Made by a program: the position numbers and the translations under genes. Below the pieces are notes generated by a model, which did no database searches, was not told where the DNA came from, and saw only the letters and a program-made list of their open reading frames with translations. Shown here piece after piece: positions 35,601 through 43,299 of a stretch of 51,232 nucleotides of DNA. The DNA lies in the NCBI GenBank assembly GCA_002454415.1, contig DKIT01000045.1, positions 42,122 to 93,353 of the forward strand. Reading direction: 5' to 3'. The DNA comes from Sphingobacterium sp. UBA6711. Lineage in GTDB: Bacteria > Bacteroidota > Bacteroidia > Sphingobacteriales > Sphingobacteriaceae. Positions within the stretch are counted from its first letter, which is position 1, and every line of letters begins with the position of its first letter.

Positions 35601-35930
35601 ATCTTGGGGACGCAATTTGATTTCAACTGGCGAACGTTGCACAATTAACGTATCGGAGCTGTAGCCAACATGGCTTACGATAACTTTAAAAGGTAGTTTT
35701 TGACCGGTCCGGAAAGAAAAACGGCCCCAAGCATCCGTCTGGACACGATGCGTAACCGCATCAAGTTGTATGGTTGCCCCGGCGATGGGTTTATGACTTT
35801 GCGCGTCGGACACAGTGCCAGCGAGATCCACATTGATGATGGGTGAAACAGGTTGCTGCGCGAGCACTATTCCCGCCTGAAAAGACGCAAATAGTGCCAC
35901 TGACAATTGTTTCCAATTGTTTGTGTTCAT
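32640..35930 (-). CDS. SusC/RagA-family TonB-linked outer-membrane receptor of the lyase PUL
   Basis: The product has 1096 residues with a signal peptide (~1-24, ending VLAQ). A CarboxypepD_reg-like domain follows (~35-110), then the TonB-box-like stretch LDEIVVVGYGTTKKRDITGA and a plug with RIRGNRSINASNEPLYVVDG and ILKDASATAIYGSRGANGVI. The remainder is the 22-strand barrel, ending LGLRIGL. It imports the oligosaccharides captured by the following SusD protein. There is no anti-sigma-interacting N-terminal extension, so control by an ECF sigma pair is not indicated. A leader ORF and hairpin lie upstream. Confidence 0.96.
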   Translation of the reverse strand: MNTNNWKQLSVALFASFQAGIVLAQQPVSPIINVDLAGTVSDAQSHKPIAGATIQLDAVTHRVQTDAWGRFSFRTGQKLPFKVIVSHVGYSSDTLIVQRSPVEIKLRPQDRQLDEIVVVGYGTTKKRDITGALSQIKGQDLNDRPITNIVQGIQGKASGVDITSNNRPGGIGTIRIRGNRSINASNEPLYVVDGIPISASEAAIINPKDIASIEILKDASATAIYGSRGANGVILVSLLEGKKGQVSVQYNGSLSFDQIHSTTEWMDSKALLDWQRQSHINGGTYTGKYGTAPDPDFDVQNFGGGESYGIESIRKAYSWDADGKVLLRDATPQEIAAGYAQQVPVYNGANLPNQGWTDLVTRLAKTNNHSISLSSGSETSRLYLSAGVLDQQGAMIDQDYKRYTTTLKGDVSPRKWLKLGISTIGSYSLQNYGMADNTANSGGKDSYSQALAMMPFAPAYDENGLLLNTNRTGLSAHNVLLNIENSKNEYTQYSVLSNAFAQLNFTPWLTYQLKFGVQYTGVENGSFYGPDYTNPFSAVGTAPLIGYNAHSKRLSWVFENMLTFDKNWGDQALKVDVLQSSQENRSNGINIRAQDITFPSSLWYNLGANDLGRPMSYGTSYSKYTLLSYMLRANYALKNKYLLTATGRWDGASVLAQGHKFDFFPSLVVAYKLEEEPWLKHVDWIDQLKLRYGVGVTGNSSVSPYTTSGTIVGAAYVFDETQSPGYKSASMPNANLGWEKTVQHNVGIDFGFLNNRITGAVEWYRANTKDLLLNRSIPPVLGYNSVLGNIGKTSNSGLEISLSSKNINRPDFSWNTTVTWSRNREKIVELVDGKVDDVANGWFIGQPIAVFRDYVYDRLWQQTPEDSRLIELYRKIGNITALPGQVKIKDQQLVEVQPGTDGAKSVTLASGEIVTYLDNGFGTINDNDKEILGSNRPQWTGGIVNAFRYRNWDFSFFVYARIGSSYYGALQTYGRRKEADVWSPENTTASFPQQTTATFTNYNAARNYTSGSLVSLRYVSLGYTFRQPLLDRLNIGSLQLYAQVLNPVIWGGEAVKIGLNPDDVNGWDNAAAAERGGQTANTILLRSAVLGLRIGL

Positions 35931-35963
35931 AAAAACAGTAGAGTAGGTTGATTTTGAATACTT

Positions 35964-35989
35964 AAAAAAACGAGCAGCTTTTGAGCTGC
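35964..35989 (-). terminator. terminator-like hairpin between leader ORF and susC (candidate attenuator)
   Basis: On the minus strand GCAGCT (35989-35984) and AGCTGC (35979-35974) form a 6-bp stem with a 4-nt loop, followed by TCG and seven T (35970-35964). It begins 7 nt after the leader stop codon and ends 33 bp before the susC ATG. A further GCAGC just upstream could compete for the 3' arm, giving an alternative pairing. Confidence 0.55.
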
Positions 35990-35996
35990 GGCTGCA

Positions 35997-36092
35997 TTAG
36001 GCCATGCACATTCGCTTTGACTTCAAAAGGTGGGTATTCAAATAGAAACTGTTTTTGGAAGAGATCGCTTGTCTAAAATAATACTTGCTCAT
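35997..36092 (-). CDS. 31-residue leader peptide upstream of susC (putative)
   Basis: This short ORF starts MSKYYFRQAISSKN and ends LLKSKRMCMA. It is too basic and polar for a signal peptide or a membrane peptide. It lies in the 5' untranslated region of the susC operon, downstream of a candidate -7 box. Its stop codon is 7 nt from a terminator-like hairpin, the arrangement of an attenuator leader. The Met-Cys-Met-Ala ending hints at a response to sulfur amino acids (speculative). Expression is not proven. Confidence 0.45.
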   Translation of the reverse strand: MSKYYFRQAISSKNSFYLNTHLLKSKRMCMA

Positions 36093-36159
36093 AGAAATTA
36101 AAATTGTAAAGATTACACTTAATAAAAAACGTTACCAACGCCAATTGAGAAACGGTGAA

Positions 36160-36167
36160 CAAATATA
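36160..36167 (-). promoter_or_regulatory. candidate -7 box for the leader-susC operon
   Basis: TATATTTG on the minus strand matches TAnnTTTG. It would place transcription start near 36153, about 60 nt before the leader ORF and ~220 nt before susC. No TTTG is found at the ideal -33 spacing, so this is only a moderate candidate. Confidence 0.35.
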
Positions 36168-36209
36168 AAAATAGTAATTAATAAAGTCTACTATTTTTGT
36201 AGTATTTTT

Positions 36210-37283
36210 TTATTCGCTGCGATTATCACTTTCTTCTGCTTTCCCCTCCGCTATCATTTCATTGACTTCGCTTATATCACCTTTTTCAAGGTGTTCGATA
36301 TCTTCCGCTTGTTCTTCGGAATAACGGTCGATAAAAAATGTACAGCCCATTGGGAAATGATCCGACCCAACCGAAGGATAAATAAACAATTTGTCTATAA
36401 ACACGGACGGACTATGAAACAGTAGATCAAGCGGTACGCGGAAAAACCAGTAGTTGGCATGGAAAGTGGACAATATGCCCCTTCCGATCCGGGCATCAAT
36501 CAGTTTGCTCGTTTTCTTAAACAAAAGGGAGGATTTGGCCCAAGCCACATTATTGAAATCGCCTGTCACCACTACAGGCATTTTATACTGGCCCACACGC
36601 TTCGCCACACTGAGCAGATCACCATCCCGTTCCTTGGAATTTTCTTCTTCGGTAGGGCTTGGCGGCGGCGGATGAACAGCAAAAAATATAAATCGGTGTC
36701 CATCTGCAGTTTCCAATTCGATCTCCATGCTTGGAATATCCTCGGCTACAAAATAATGGACCTGGCTTTTATTGACCTTTAGTTTGGTATAAAAATGCAT
36801 GCCGTAGGTATTGTCCAAGGTGACCTTTTCAAAATTGGGATAATCGGCCTCCAAAACACGTAGTGCTTTTTCCCATCCGCCATCGCTTTCCATGGTCAGG
36901 AAGATCTGCGGCTGTTCTTTGTTTATCAAGTCGATAAAGCGATTATACGCCGTGTTGAATTGGAGTACATTACAGGAAATCACTTTAATGCTATCCGAAG
37001 CATCCTTGCCTTTATCATATTTTTCACGACGCCAAAATTTGGTATAGCGCACCAAGATATAGACATGATAAATGATCAAGGTCGCCTGAGCCAACTGAAC
37101 CCACCACATCCAAGGATTTTCTGAAACCAAATAAAACCCCAGCGCCAATACAGGTATCTGAAATACCAAAAGCTGGAGTTTGATAAATTCAGCCACGCGA
37201 AAAACCCAATGTTGGCTTTGGCTAAAAGGTAAAACACTCAGGATAATCAATATCGCTGAGAAGACAAGAAAAAAAATCTGCAT
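36210..37283 (-). CDS. endonuclease/exonuclease/phosphatase (EEP) family membrane protein
   Basis: The product has 357 residues. Two or three hydrophobic helices occupy residues ~1-90. The EEP domain (~95-320) follows with SIKVISCNVLQFN, FLTMESDGGWEKAL (metal-binding Glu), VVVTGDFNNVAWA (Asp/Asn) and SVGSDHFPMG (Asp-His). This superfamily cleaves phosphodiester bonds in nucleic acids, lipids or small molecules. The membrane-anchored bacterial branch with this layout has no settled substrate. The C-terminus is strongly acidic (EEQAEDIEHLEKGD). The gene stands alone between the susC leader region and the MscS gene. Confidence 0.88.
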   Translation of the reverse strand: MQIFFLVFSAILIILSVLPFSQSQHWVFRVAEFIKLQLLVFQIPVLALGFYLVSENPWMWWVQLAQATLIIYHVYILVRYTKFWRREKYDKGKDASDSIKVISCNVLQFNTAYNRFIDLINKEQPQIFLTMESDGGWEKALRVLEADYPNFEKVTLDNTYGMHFYTKLKVNKSQVHYFVAEDIPSMEIELETADGHRFIFFAVHPPPPSPTEEENSKERDGDLLSVAKRVGQYKMPVVVTGDFNNVAWAKSSLLFKKTSKLIDARIGRGILSTFHANYWFFRVPLDLLFHSPSVFIDKLFIYPSVGSDHFPMGCTFFIDRYSEEQAEDIEHLEKGDISEVNEMIAEGKAEESDNRSE

Positions 37284-37379
37284 ATCTATCTTTCAACTTT
37301 ATAACAAATATATCGCTTGAGCACGATACTTTCGGTCAAAAAAATGGTATTCTCAACAAAACCTCGCATTAAAGTATAA

Positions 37380-38462
37380 TCACAGACTATTTATTGATTT
37401 TTCAGTGTAGTCAATCCGCGTTTTAGCTAATGCGTCGGGGAAATTACTTTGGATATAAGCGATCATTTCTTCACGCACGTAACAGCGTAGGTCAAAGGCC
37501 TGTCCAGAATTGCGGCAGCTCATAAGACAGCGTATTTCCATGGTCCGTTCCTTAAAATCGGTCACCTGTAGCACATTCACCTTTCCGTCCCACAGGGGAT
37601 GACCGGTAAGCAACTCGGTCAGTTTATCCCGGAGCTGCTGTACCGGAATGGTAAAGTCTGTATAAATAAATACAGTTCCTAAAATTTCAGCTGTTGTACG
37701 TGTCCAGTTCTGGAAAGGCTTTTCAATAAAATAAGTAATGGGGAGTACGAGCCTTCGCTTATCCCAGATATTGACCACCACATAGGTGAGGTTGATCTCT
37801 TCTACCCGTCCCCATTCACCTTCGACAACCAATACATCGTCCATCCGTATGGGTTGGGTGAAAGCAATCTGGAATCCGGCCAGCAGATTTCCCAAGGATT
37901 TCTGCGCGGCAAATCCAATGATAATACCACCGACTCCCACACCGGTCAATAAACCGGCGCCGATTTTCTGCATACTGTCAAAACTCAATAGGATAATGGC
38001 CAGGGAAACAACTATAATTAGCGTCACCACGACTTTACGAATAAAGACAATCTGTGTCCTGACTTTACGTTCGCGTAGGTTATTTTCCTTATTGACATCA
38101 AAACGATGGTAGAGATAATCCTCAAATACCTTGATTGCCTGTATCAGTGCAATGGCAAAAAAACTTATAAGCAAGATTTCGTTTATTTTACTGACGACTC
38201 GTAGTGTCCTTTCGTTAAAGTGTGAAAAAGGTAAAAGACTATTGAAAACAATCAATGGGATAAAAATACTTAATACCCGGTTAAAACGCCTAATAAAGGA
38301 GCGAAAGAGGGAATAGGACTCCTGCTGGATCGCTTGTTTACGCAATAGGGGGATAAAGATCATCTTGATCAAAATGCCGATCAAAAATGAAAATAGGATT
38401 AATGCAATATTCCAGAGCCACGCCGGCCAGGTCTGTGAAAGTTGAATTAATGCTTCAGTCAT
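37380..38462 (-). CDS. MscS-family mechanosensitive ion channel
   Basis: I choose the ATG at 38462 (MTEALIQLSQTW; 360 residues). The frame extends to 38591, but the added 43 residues are basic, polar and unlike the family. Three membrane helices lie in the N-terminal half. The pore helix has the small-residue pattern GVGVGGIIIGFAAQKSLGNL, followed by the MscS beta domain (QPIRMDDVLVVEG, then VNIWDKRRLVLPITYF) and an alpha/beta C-terminus. Such channels release solutes on osmotic downshock. The gene diverges from gldL. Confidence 0.93.
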   Translation of the reverse strand: MTEALIQLSQTWPAWLWNIALILFSFLIGILIKMIFIPLLRKQAIQQESYSLFRSFIRRFNRVLSIFIPLIVFNSLLPFSHFNERTLRVVSKINEILLISFFAIALIQAIKVFEDYLYHRFDVNKENNLRERKVRTQIVFIRKVVVTLIIVVSLAIILLSFDSMQKIGAGLLTGVGVGGIIIGFAAQKSLGNLLAGFQIAFTQPIRMDDVLVVEGEWGRVEEINLTYVVVNIWDKRRLVLPITYFIEKPFQNWTRTTAEILGTVFIYTDFTIPVQQLRDKLTELLTGHPLWDGKVNVLQVTDFKERTMEIRCLMSCRNSGQAFDLRCYVREEMIAYIQSNFPDALAKTRIDYTEKSINSL

Positions 38463-38693
38463 ACTATTTCGCTTTTTCTCTTTTCTAATATTTACTACTT
38501 CATAAGAATAACTGTTAAGTGCGTTTAACGTTTGTTTTAATTTGAGAAAAACCAGATTAGCAATCTTTTCCAGTTCTGTATAATTCACCAAATTTGTTAT
38601 ATTTAATAGCCCAAAGCGAGCCTTTTGGTATGTTTTTTGAGCCTAAAGAGCCGATTATGGACAACGAATTAAACCAAAATACATAGATAAGCA

Positions 38694-39506
38694 ATGAGCA
38701 AGAAAAAAGACAACTCTAGATGGCTGAATGTGGCCATATCCTGGGGAGCGAGTATCGTTATTATCGGGGTACTTTTCAAGATCCTCCACATTGGCGGCAC
38801 CACAGCCAATTATATGATCGGAATTGGATTGAGTGTTGAGGCCTTCCTCTTTTTCCTAATGGGTTTGAATCCACCCGCACCAGAACCGGACTGGACACGT
38901 GTCTATCCAGAATTGGATGAAAACTTTAATGGCGAACTTCCTCAAAGGGGTAAAACCGTTGTAGCTCAACCTGCAGGGCCATCTGCTACAGCTGCTCTAG
39001 ACAAACTATTTGCCGATGCTCATATTGAGCCCGCAAGCATTGAAAATCTGGGCCGTGGACTCCGCGATTTTAGTGAAAAGGTCTCCGCGATCAATAAGCT
39101 ATCCGATGTCTCTCTTGCCACAGAAGAGTTTACCAACAAGCTCCGGACAGCCACTTCCAAATTTGATAACCTGAGCCTGGCATTTGAAAAAGCCTCAGAA
39201 AATTTGGTAGCAATGTCCAATACTTCGGGCGATACGTCCAACTATCACGAACAGGTGAAAAGTCTAACGACAAACTTAAGCCAGTTAAATATGATGTATG
39301 AACGCGAATTGCGCGATTCGGCATCGCATTTACAATCGATGAATAAGTTTTATGAGAATTTGAGTTTTACGATGCAAAACTTCAACGAATCGCTGGATGA
39401 TTCTAAAGCTTTCAAAGATGAAGTGGGTAAACTTGCGAAAAACCTAAATGCCTTGAATGCCATTTATGGCAATATGTTAAGCGCTATGAATCAACCGCGC
39501 GTGTAA
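38694..39506 (+). CDS. gldL: GldL, inner-membrane motor subunit of gliding/type IX secretion
   Basis: The product has 270 residues. Two membrane helices (about 13-33 and 39-60) are followed by a long cytoplasmic coiled-coil region. The second helix reads NYMIGIGLSVEAFLFFL, with Glu at position 49, the conserved membrane glutamate needed for proton-driven motor function in GldL. The C-terminal region contains heptad-rich segments such as LNMMYERELRDSASHLQSM. gldM follows after 30 bp. gldK, usually just upstream, is absent; the neighbour is a divergent MscS gene. Confidence 0.93.
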   Translation: MSKKKDNSRWLNVAISWGASIVIIGVLFKILHIGGTTANYMIGIGLSVEAFLFFLMGLNPPAPEPDWTRVYPELDENFNGELPQRGKTVVAQPAGPSATAALDKLFADAHIEPASIENLGRGLRDFSEKVSAINKLSDVSLATEEFTNKLRTATSKFDNLSLAFEKASENLVAMSNTSGDTSNYHEQVKSLTTNLSQLNMMYERELRDSASHLQSMNKFYENLSFTMQNFNESLDDSKAFKDEVGKLAKNLNALNAIYGNMLSAMNQPRV

Positions 39507-39536
39507 TTAATTCTTTTATTACTTAAATCAAAAACA

Positions 39537-41078
39537 ATGGCATTAGGAAGAGAAACTCCAAGGCAAAGGATGATTGGCATCCTGTATCTGGTCTTGCTCG
39601 CCTTATTGGCGCTCAATGTACCGGATTCCATCTTGGATGCATTCAAAAATATCAATAACAGTCTCGAAACATCCAAGTCGAATGTGAGTACTGCAGTACA
39701 GCAACTGTTCACGGCATTCGAAAACACCAAACTCAAGGAAGAACCCGAACGTGCTAAGCCCATTTACGATAAAGCCAAAAAAGCACAGGCTATTATCGGT
39801 GAGCTCAATCAGTATATTGGTTCTTTAAAAGAAGAATTTGTCAAACAAGGCGGTGGTTATGATGAAGAGAAAGGTGATTTGGCACAACGTGAAAACGAAG
39901 ATATTTCACCGAATCTGATGATCAACGAGAAAAAGGGAACAGCCTTAAAAGACAAGATCAACACGACACGTACAAAATTATTGGCTTTACTTACCCCGGA
40001 GGAACAGAAGATGGTTTCGTTCTCCTTGGAGGCCAAAGACCCTGAGAAATCCGTTAATGGAAAGAAATCCTGGGAAGAAATCAATTTTGGCAGTGGTACG
40101 CCCTTGACTGCAGCGATGACGATCTTAACGAAGATCCAGACTGACGCGCAAAATGCGGAGTCGGATGTTGTCAAAATCATTTTGGGAAAAATGGATCAGG
40201 CCGTGGTCAACTTGGATAAATTTGCAGCAGTCGCAGTTGCGCCTACCTCCTATTTGGTTCAAGGACAACCCTACAAAGCAGAAGTATTCCTGACGGCATC
40301 GGATTCCAAATCAGAACCTGCCATATCGGTCAACGGTTCATCACTGCAAGTGGTAGACGGCAAAGGTGTGTATTCAGTGAATACCAGTCGTGAAGGTATC
40401 TTTACCTGGACTGGTGTGGTGAAGGTAAAGCAAACCGATGGATCCTATAAAGAATACCGCACGCCGCAACAAACTTATCAGGTAGCGCGCCCTTCGGCTG
40501 TCGTATCCCCGGATAAGATGAATGTGTTGTATATCGGTGTCAACAACCCGATTTCAGTATCAGCTCCGGGCACTCCTACCGATAAAGTACATGTGAATCT
40601 AAGCGGTGGTGGCGGCAGTATTTCCAGTGCTGGTGCGGGCAAATATAATGTGAAGGTAAGTTCTCCGGGAACAGCACGCATTTCAGTATCCGCAGAGGTC
40701 GCACCTGGAAAGACGCAGACCTTGAGTTCGACAGAATTCCGGGTGAAGCGCATTCCGGATCCAATCGCCAAATTTGCGGGCAAGACCGGCGGTTCTATGG
40801 CTACAGTGGCTTTGAAAGCCCAGAATGCCTTGTTTGCCAAATTGGACAACTTTGACTTTGATGCCAGTTTCCGGGTGACCAAATTTACAATGATTATTGC
40901 CAAACCACGAGCGGATGCAATCGTATTATCCACTTCGGGCGGACAGCTTAGCTCAAGCATGTCATCTGCTTTGAATGGTATCGTACCGGGTACCCGCGTG
41001 ATCTTTGACAATATCGTTGCCGTGGGTCCTGATGGGACACCGAGACAGCTGAATGCTGTTGCACTGACGGCGAATTAA
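39537..41078 (+). CDS. gldM: GldM, motor/spring subunit of gliding/type IX secretion
   Basis: The product has 513 residues, the usual GldM length. A short cytoplasmic start ALGRETPRQRMIG (with Arg9, the residue reported to interact with GldL) leads into one membrane helix (~11-31, ILYLVLLALLALNVP). The large periplasmic part consists of a helical domain (~35-225) and three beta domains (~226-513). It spans the periplasm and transmits GldL-powered motion to the outer-membrane GldK/GldN ring. No gldN follows; a strong terminator and a convergent GH92 gene come next. Confidence 0.94.
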   Translation: MALGRETPRQRMIGILYLVLLALLALNVPDSILDAFKNINNSLETSKSNVSTAVQQLFTAFENTKLKEEPERAKPIYDKAKKAQAIIGELNQYIGSLKEEFVKQGGGYDEEKGDLAQRENEDISPNLMINEKKGTALKDKINTTRTKLLALLTPEEQKMVSFSLEAKDPEKSVNGKKSWEEINFGSGTPLTAAMTILTKIQTDAQNAESDVVKIILGKMDQAVVNLDKFAAVAVAPTSYLVQGQPYKAEVFLTASDSKSEPAISVNGSSLQVVDGKGVYSVNTSREGIFTWTGVVKVKQTDGSYKEYRTPQQTYQVARPSAVVSPDKMNVLYIGVNNPISVSAPGTPTDKVHVNLSGGGGSISSAGAGKYNVKVSSPGTARISVSAEVAPGKTQTLSSTEFRVKRIPDPIAKFAGKTGGSMATVALKAQNALFAKLDNFDFDASFRVTKFTMIIAKPRADAIVLSTSGGQLSSSMSSALNGIVPGTRVIFDNIVAVGPDGTPRQLNAVALTAN

Positions 41079-41098
41079 CCGTACCGACATTGAATAAA

Positions 41099-41140
41099 AA
41101 GAAAGCCCCGCTTTTTTTAAGAGCGGGGCTTTCTTTTTTA
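41099..41140. terminator. strong bidirectional terminator between gldM and the GH92 gene
   Basis: A perfect 14-bp stem, AAGAAAGCCCCGCT (41099-41112) with AGCGGGGCTTTCTT (41122-41135), is extended by an A-run before and a T-run after. It serves the convergent genes on both sides. Its GAAAGCCC/GGGCTTTC core is shared with the terminator at 3413-3448. Confidence 0.92.
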
Positions 41141-41161
41141 CCACATCAATAGTTTGCTAAT

Positions 41162-43174
41162 TCATAATGCACTTATCCATCGAGAATCGATTCCATACTC
41201 CGTTGGTTCTTCGGAAGATTCAATACGTAGCGTTCCTCCCTGTCGAATTTCCGCATGTTTTATCCATAATCTTCCCAGGTCTTTGCCATTCCATTGAATG
41301 GATTTGATGTAGCGTTTTTTGGCTGTTGCGTTAGGCACTTCTATTGTGAGCGGCCTGCCATTATTTTCTAAAATAACCTGGTCAAAAAAAGGTACGCTTA
41401 TGTAAAAAATTGGCTCTCCGACCAAAGGTTGCTGTAATCCGATGGCGGATAGCACCCACCAGCTTGACATTGTACCAGCATCGTCGTCCATGGTCCTCAC
41501 CAAAGCCTTTGGTTCATTTTTATAGATCTTATCGATATGTGCTCCGATACCCCGACTGTTGTCGTTAAAATAATACTGTATGGTGGTATCCAGCGCGATT
41601 CGATGTACCCATTCCTGATAACGCCAAGGCTTCTTACTCGCATAATACAAGGTCAACGATTGCATATCGGGCTCATTCGCCCTGTTGAAATAATAGCCGT
41701 CGTAAAACTCATCCAGCTGCTGCGTAAAGTCTTCTTCACCCCCGATAAGCCGCTTTAATCCGTCGACATCGAAAGGCACATTCCAGCGGTATTGCCTGAT
41801 GGTCCCCTGATACATCTCGCGGGCGGACATGCGGTCGACATCCCTTTTGGCCAGATCTTTAAATTCTTTATTCCAAATTACCTGATACGATCTGGCCCTT
41901 TCCAGATAGATTTTGCTATCCTGCGGAAAAAGTTTAGCCATCGCCCATAGATCATAACAGCCTTCGAGATATTTATCCGGTTTCCTGAAATCAAAGCGTA
42001 GGGTATCGCGTATCAGGGAGTCTTTTATTCCCTCCATATCCACTTGAAAACCTTTTTTGACCGCATCCAAGAGGACGATAGCAGCATGCTCCGTACGGAC
42101 TGAATTTGCTGGCTCAGAAGGGCCCGCAAAATCAAACTTCCCATAGCGATACAGATTGGCAATGGAAGAGATTAGGCCTTGATACATTTTGGGATTTATC
42201 AGTTCCAGAAGCGGCAATTGTGTTTTATAATTGTCCCAAATTGCCCAGCCGTGATAGCGTGTTTCCTTGGCATGATGTATTTTTCCGTCCGTTCCCCGAA
42301 AATCACCCTGCGCATTGCTGATCACATAAGGTGATTGCAAGCTACGGTATAGCAAGGAGTAGAACAGATTTACTTTATCCGGATCACCCTTTACCCGCAG
42401 TGCCGACAGGGAATTTTTCCAACGATCGGCTGTCCGTTTCTTTACTGCGGCAAAATCAAGCTTAGCGTATTCTTCAAGGACTTTTTTCGCATCATTTTGA
42501 TTCACAGCCGAAAAAGCGATATTGATGTCCATTATTTTGGTCTGCTCATTTAGGTCCACCCAGATCTTATTTCCTTCTTTTCGCCATCCACTGGCTTTCG
42601 GAATTTCTAGCGCATAATAGATGGTATACGTTCCCACATGACAGGTCGTTTTCGCACGTACTTTTCCTAAGAGGAGGTTACCCGTCAGTGTAAACTCATT
42701 ATCAACGAAGGCTCCGTTGAATGCATGTCCCAGATCAATAAAAAAGCCTTTTTTACCCACGGGAAAAGTATATTGTTCCTTTCCGAAGTCGTTATCCACA
42801 GCCACTTCCACCCCTATCCCTTCTGCAGTATGTACAGCATAATAACCCGGGCATGCCTGCTCCCCCACTTTGGTGAGCGGCTTGTCATTTTCTACAAAAG
42901 GCCTAATGAGGATCAATCCACCACTGCCCATACAGCCTACCCCTTCGAGACGATTATGGGTAAAACCTTTGATTTCCTTGGCAAGATACTCATACCCAGT
43001 ATGTGTTGCAGGATTGGTAAAAGGTACGACACTCAATTGGTGAAAAGGAGAAGAAGCCGCTGGAGAAAGCTGGCCATGGTCTCCCGAGGAGCCCAAGAAG
43101 ACATTTACACGATCGGTCTGTGCGCTGGCAGTTGCTGCATAACAGAGTAGTAAAAACAGCAGTAATTTTTTCAT
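41162..43174 (-). CDS. GH92-family alpha-mannosidase (secreted)
   Basis: The product has 670 residues, somewhat shorter than many GH92 enzymes, with a signal peptide (1-18, ATASAQ). The N-terminal beta domain opens with VNVFLGSSGDHGQLSPAA and includes GFTHNRLEGVGCMGSGG. The (alpha/alpha)6 domain carries TMDDDAGTMSSWWVLSAIG, the GH92 acidic signature. These are Ca-dependent exo-alpha-mannosidases acting on N-glycans or mannans. It lies downstream of a susD/susC pair but is separated from it by a terminator, so it may have its own promoter. Confidence 0.93.
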   Translation of the reverse strand: MKKLLLFLLLCYAATASAQTDRVNVFLGSSGDHGQLSPAASSPFHQLSVVPFTNPATHTGYEYLAKEIKGFTHNRLEGVGCMGSGGLILIRPFVENDKPLTKVGEQACPGYYAVHTAEGIGVEVAVDNDFGKEQYTFPVGKKGFFIDLGHAFNGAFVDNEFTLTGNLLLGKVRAKTTCHVGTYTIYYALEIPKASGWRKEGNKIWVDLNEQTKIMDINIAFSAVNQNDAKKVLEEYAKLDFAAVKKRTADRWKNSLSALRVKGDPDKVNLFYSLLYRSLQSPYVISNAQGDFRGTDGKIHHAKETRYHGWAIWDNYKTQLPLLELINPKMYQGLISSIANLYRYGKFDFAGPSEPANSVRTEHAAIVLLDAVKKGFQVDMEGIKDSLIRDTLRFDFRKPDKYLEGCYDLWAMAKLFPQDSKIYLERARSYQVIWNKEFKDLAKRDVDRMSAREMYQGTIRQYRWNVPFDVDGLKRLIGGEEDFTQQLDEFYDGYYFNRANEPDMQSLTLYYASKKPWRYQEWVHRIALDTTIQYYFNDNSRGIGAHIDKIYKNEPKALVRTMDDDAGTMSSWWVLSAIGLQQPLVGEPIFYISVPFFDQVILENNGRPLTIEVPNATAKKRYIKSIQWNGKDLGRLWIKHAEIRQGGTLRIESSEEPTEYGIDSRWISAL

Positions 43175-43207
43175 TTATAGTATGTTTTAGCTACAAAGTA
43201 ATTTATC

Positions 43208-43215
43208 CAAATTTA
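43208..43215 (-). promoter_or_regulatory. candidate -7 box for the GH92 gene
   Basis: TAAATTTG on the minus strand matches TAnnTTTG and lies 33 bp before the GH92 ATG, downstream of the susD terminator. The -33 region does not contain TTTG. Confidence 0.35.
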
Positions 43216-43256
43216 AGCCAGCATTAAGCTACTATTAAGTTCCGGATTTAAAGTAC

Positions 43257-43284
43257 AAAAAAAGCCTGCTTAATTTTAGCAGGC
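43257..43284 (-). terminator. terminator after the susC-susD pair
   Basis: On the minus strand GCCTGCT (43284-43278) and AGCAGGC (43270-43264) form a 7-bp stem with a 7-nt loop, followed by seven T (43263-43257). It lies 16 bp past the susD stop. Confidence 0.85.
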
Positions 43285-43299
43285 CTTTTCCACTATATG

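Noticed and set aside
36181..36209. Weak hairpin (TACTA/TAGTA) downstream of the EEP-family gene
   Set aside because: The stem is only 5 bp of A/T-rich pairing and lacks a good T-run, so it was not called a terminator.
38463..38591. 43-residue N-terminal extension of the MscS protein
   Set aside because: The extension is polar and basic, precedes the first family-typical helix and overlaps the probable divergent promoter. The ATG at 38462 fits better.
40478..41011. 177-codon minus-strand ORF inside gldM
   Set aside because: It is antisense to the conserved GldM periplasmic domains and ends within the same gene.
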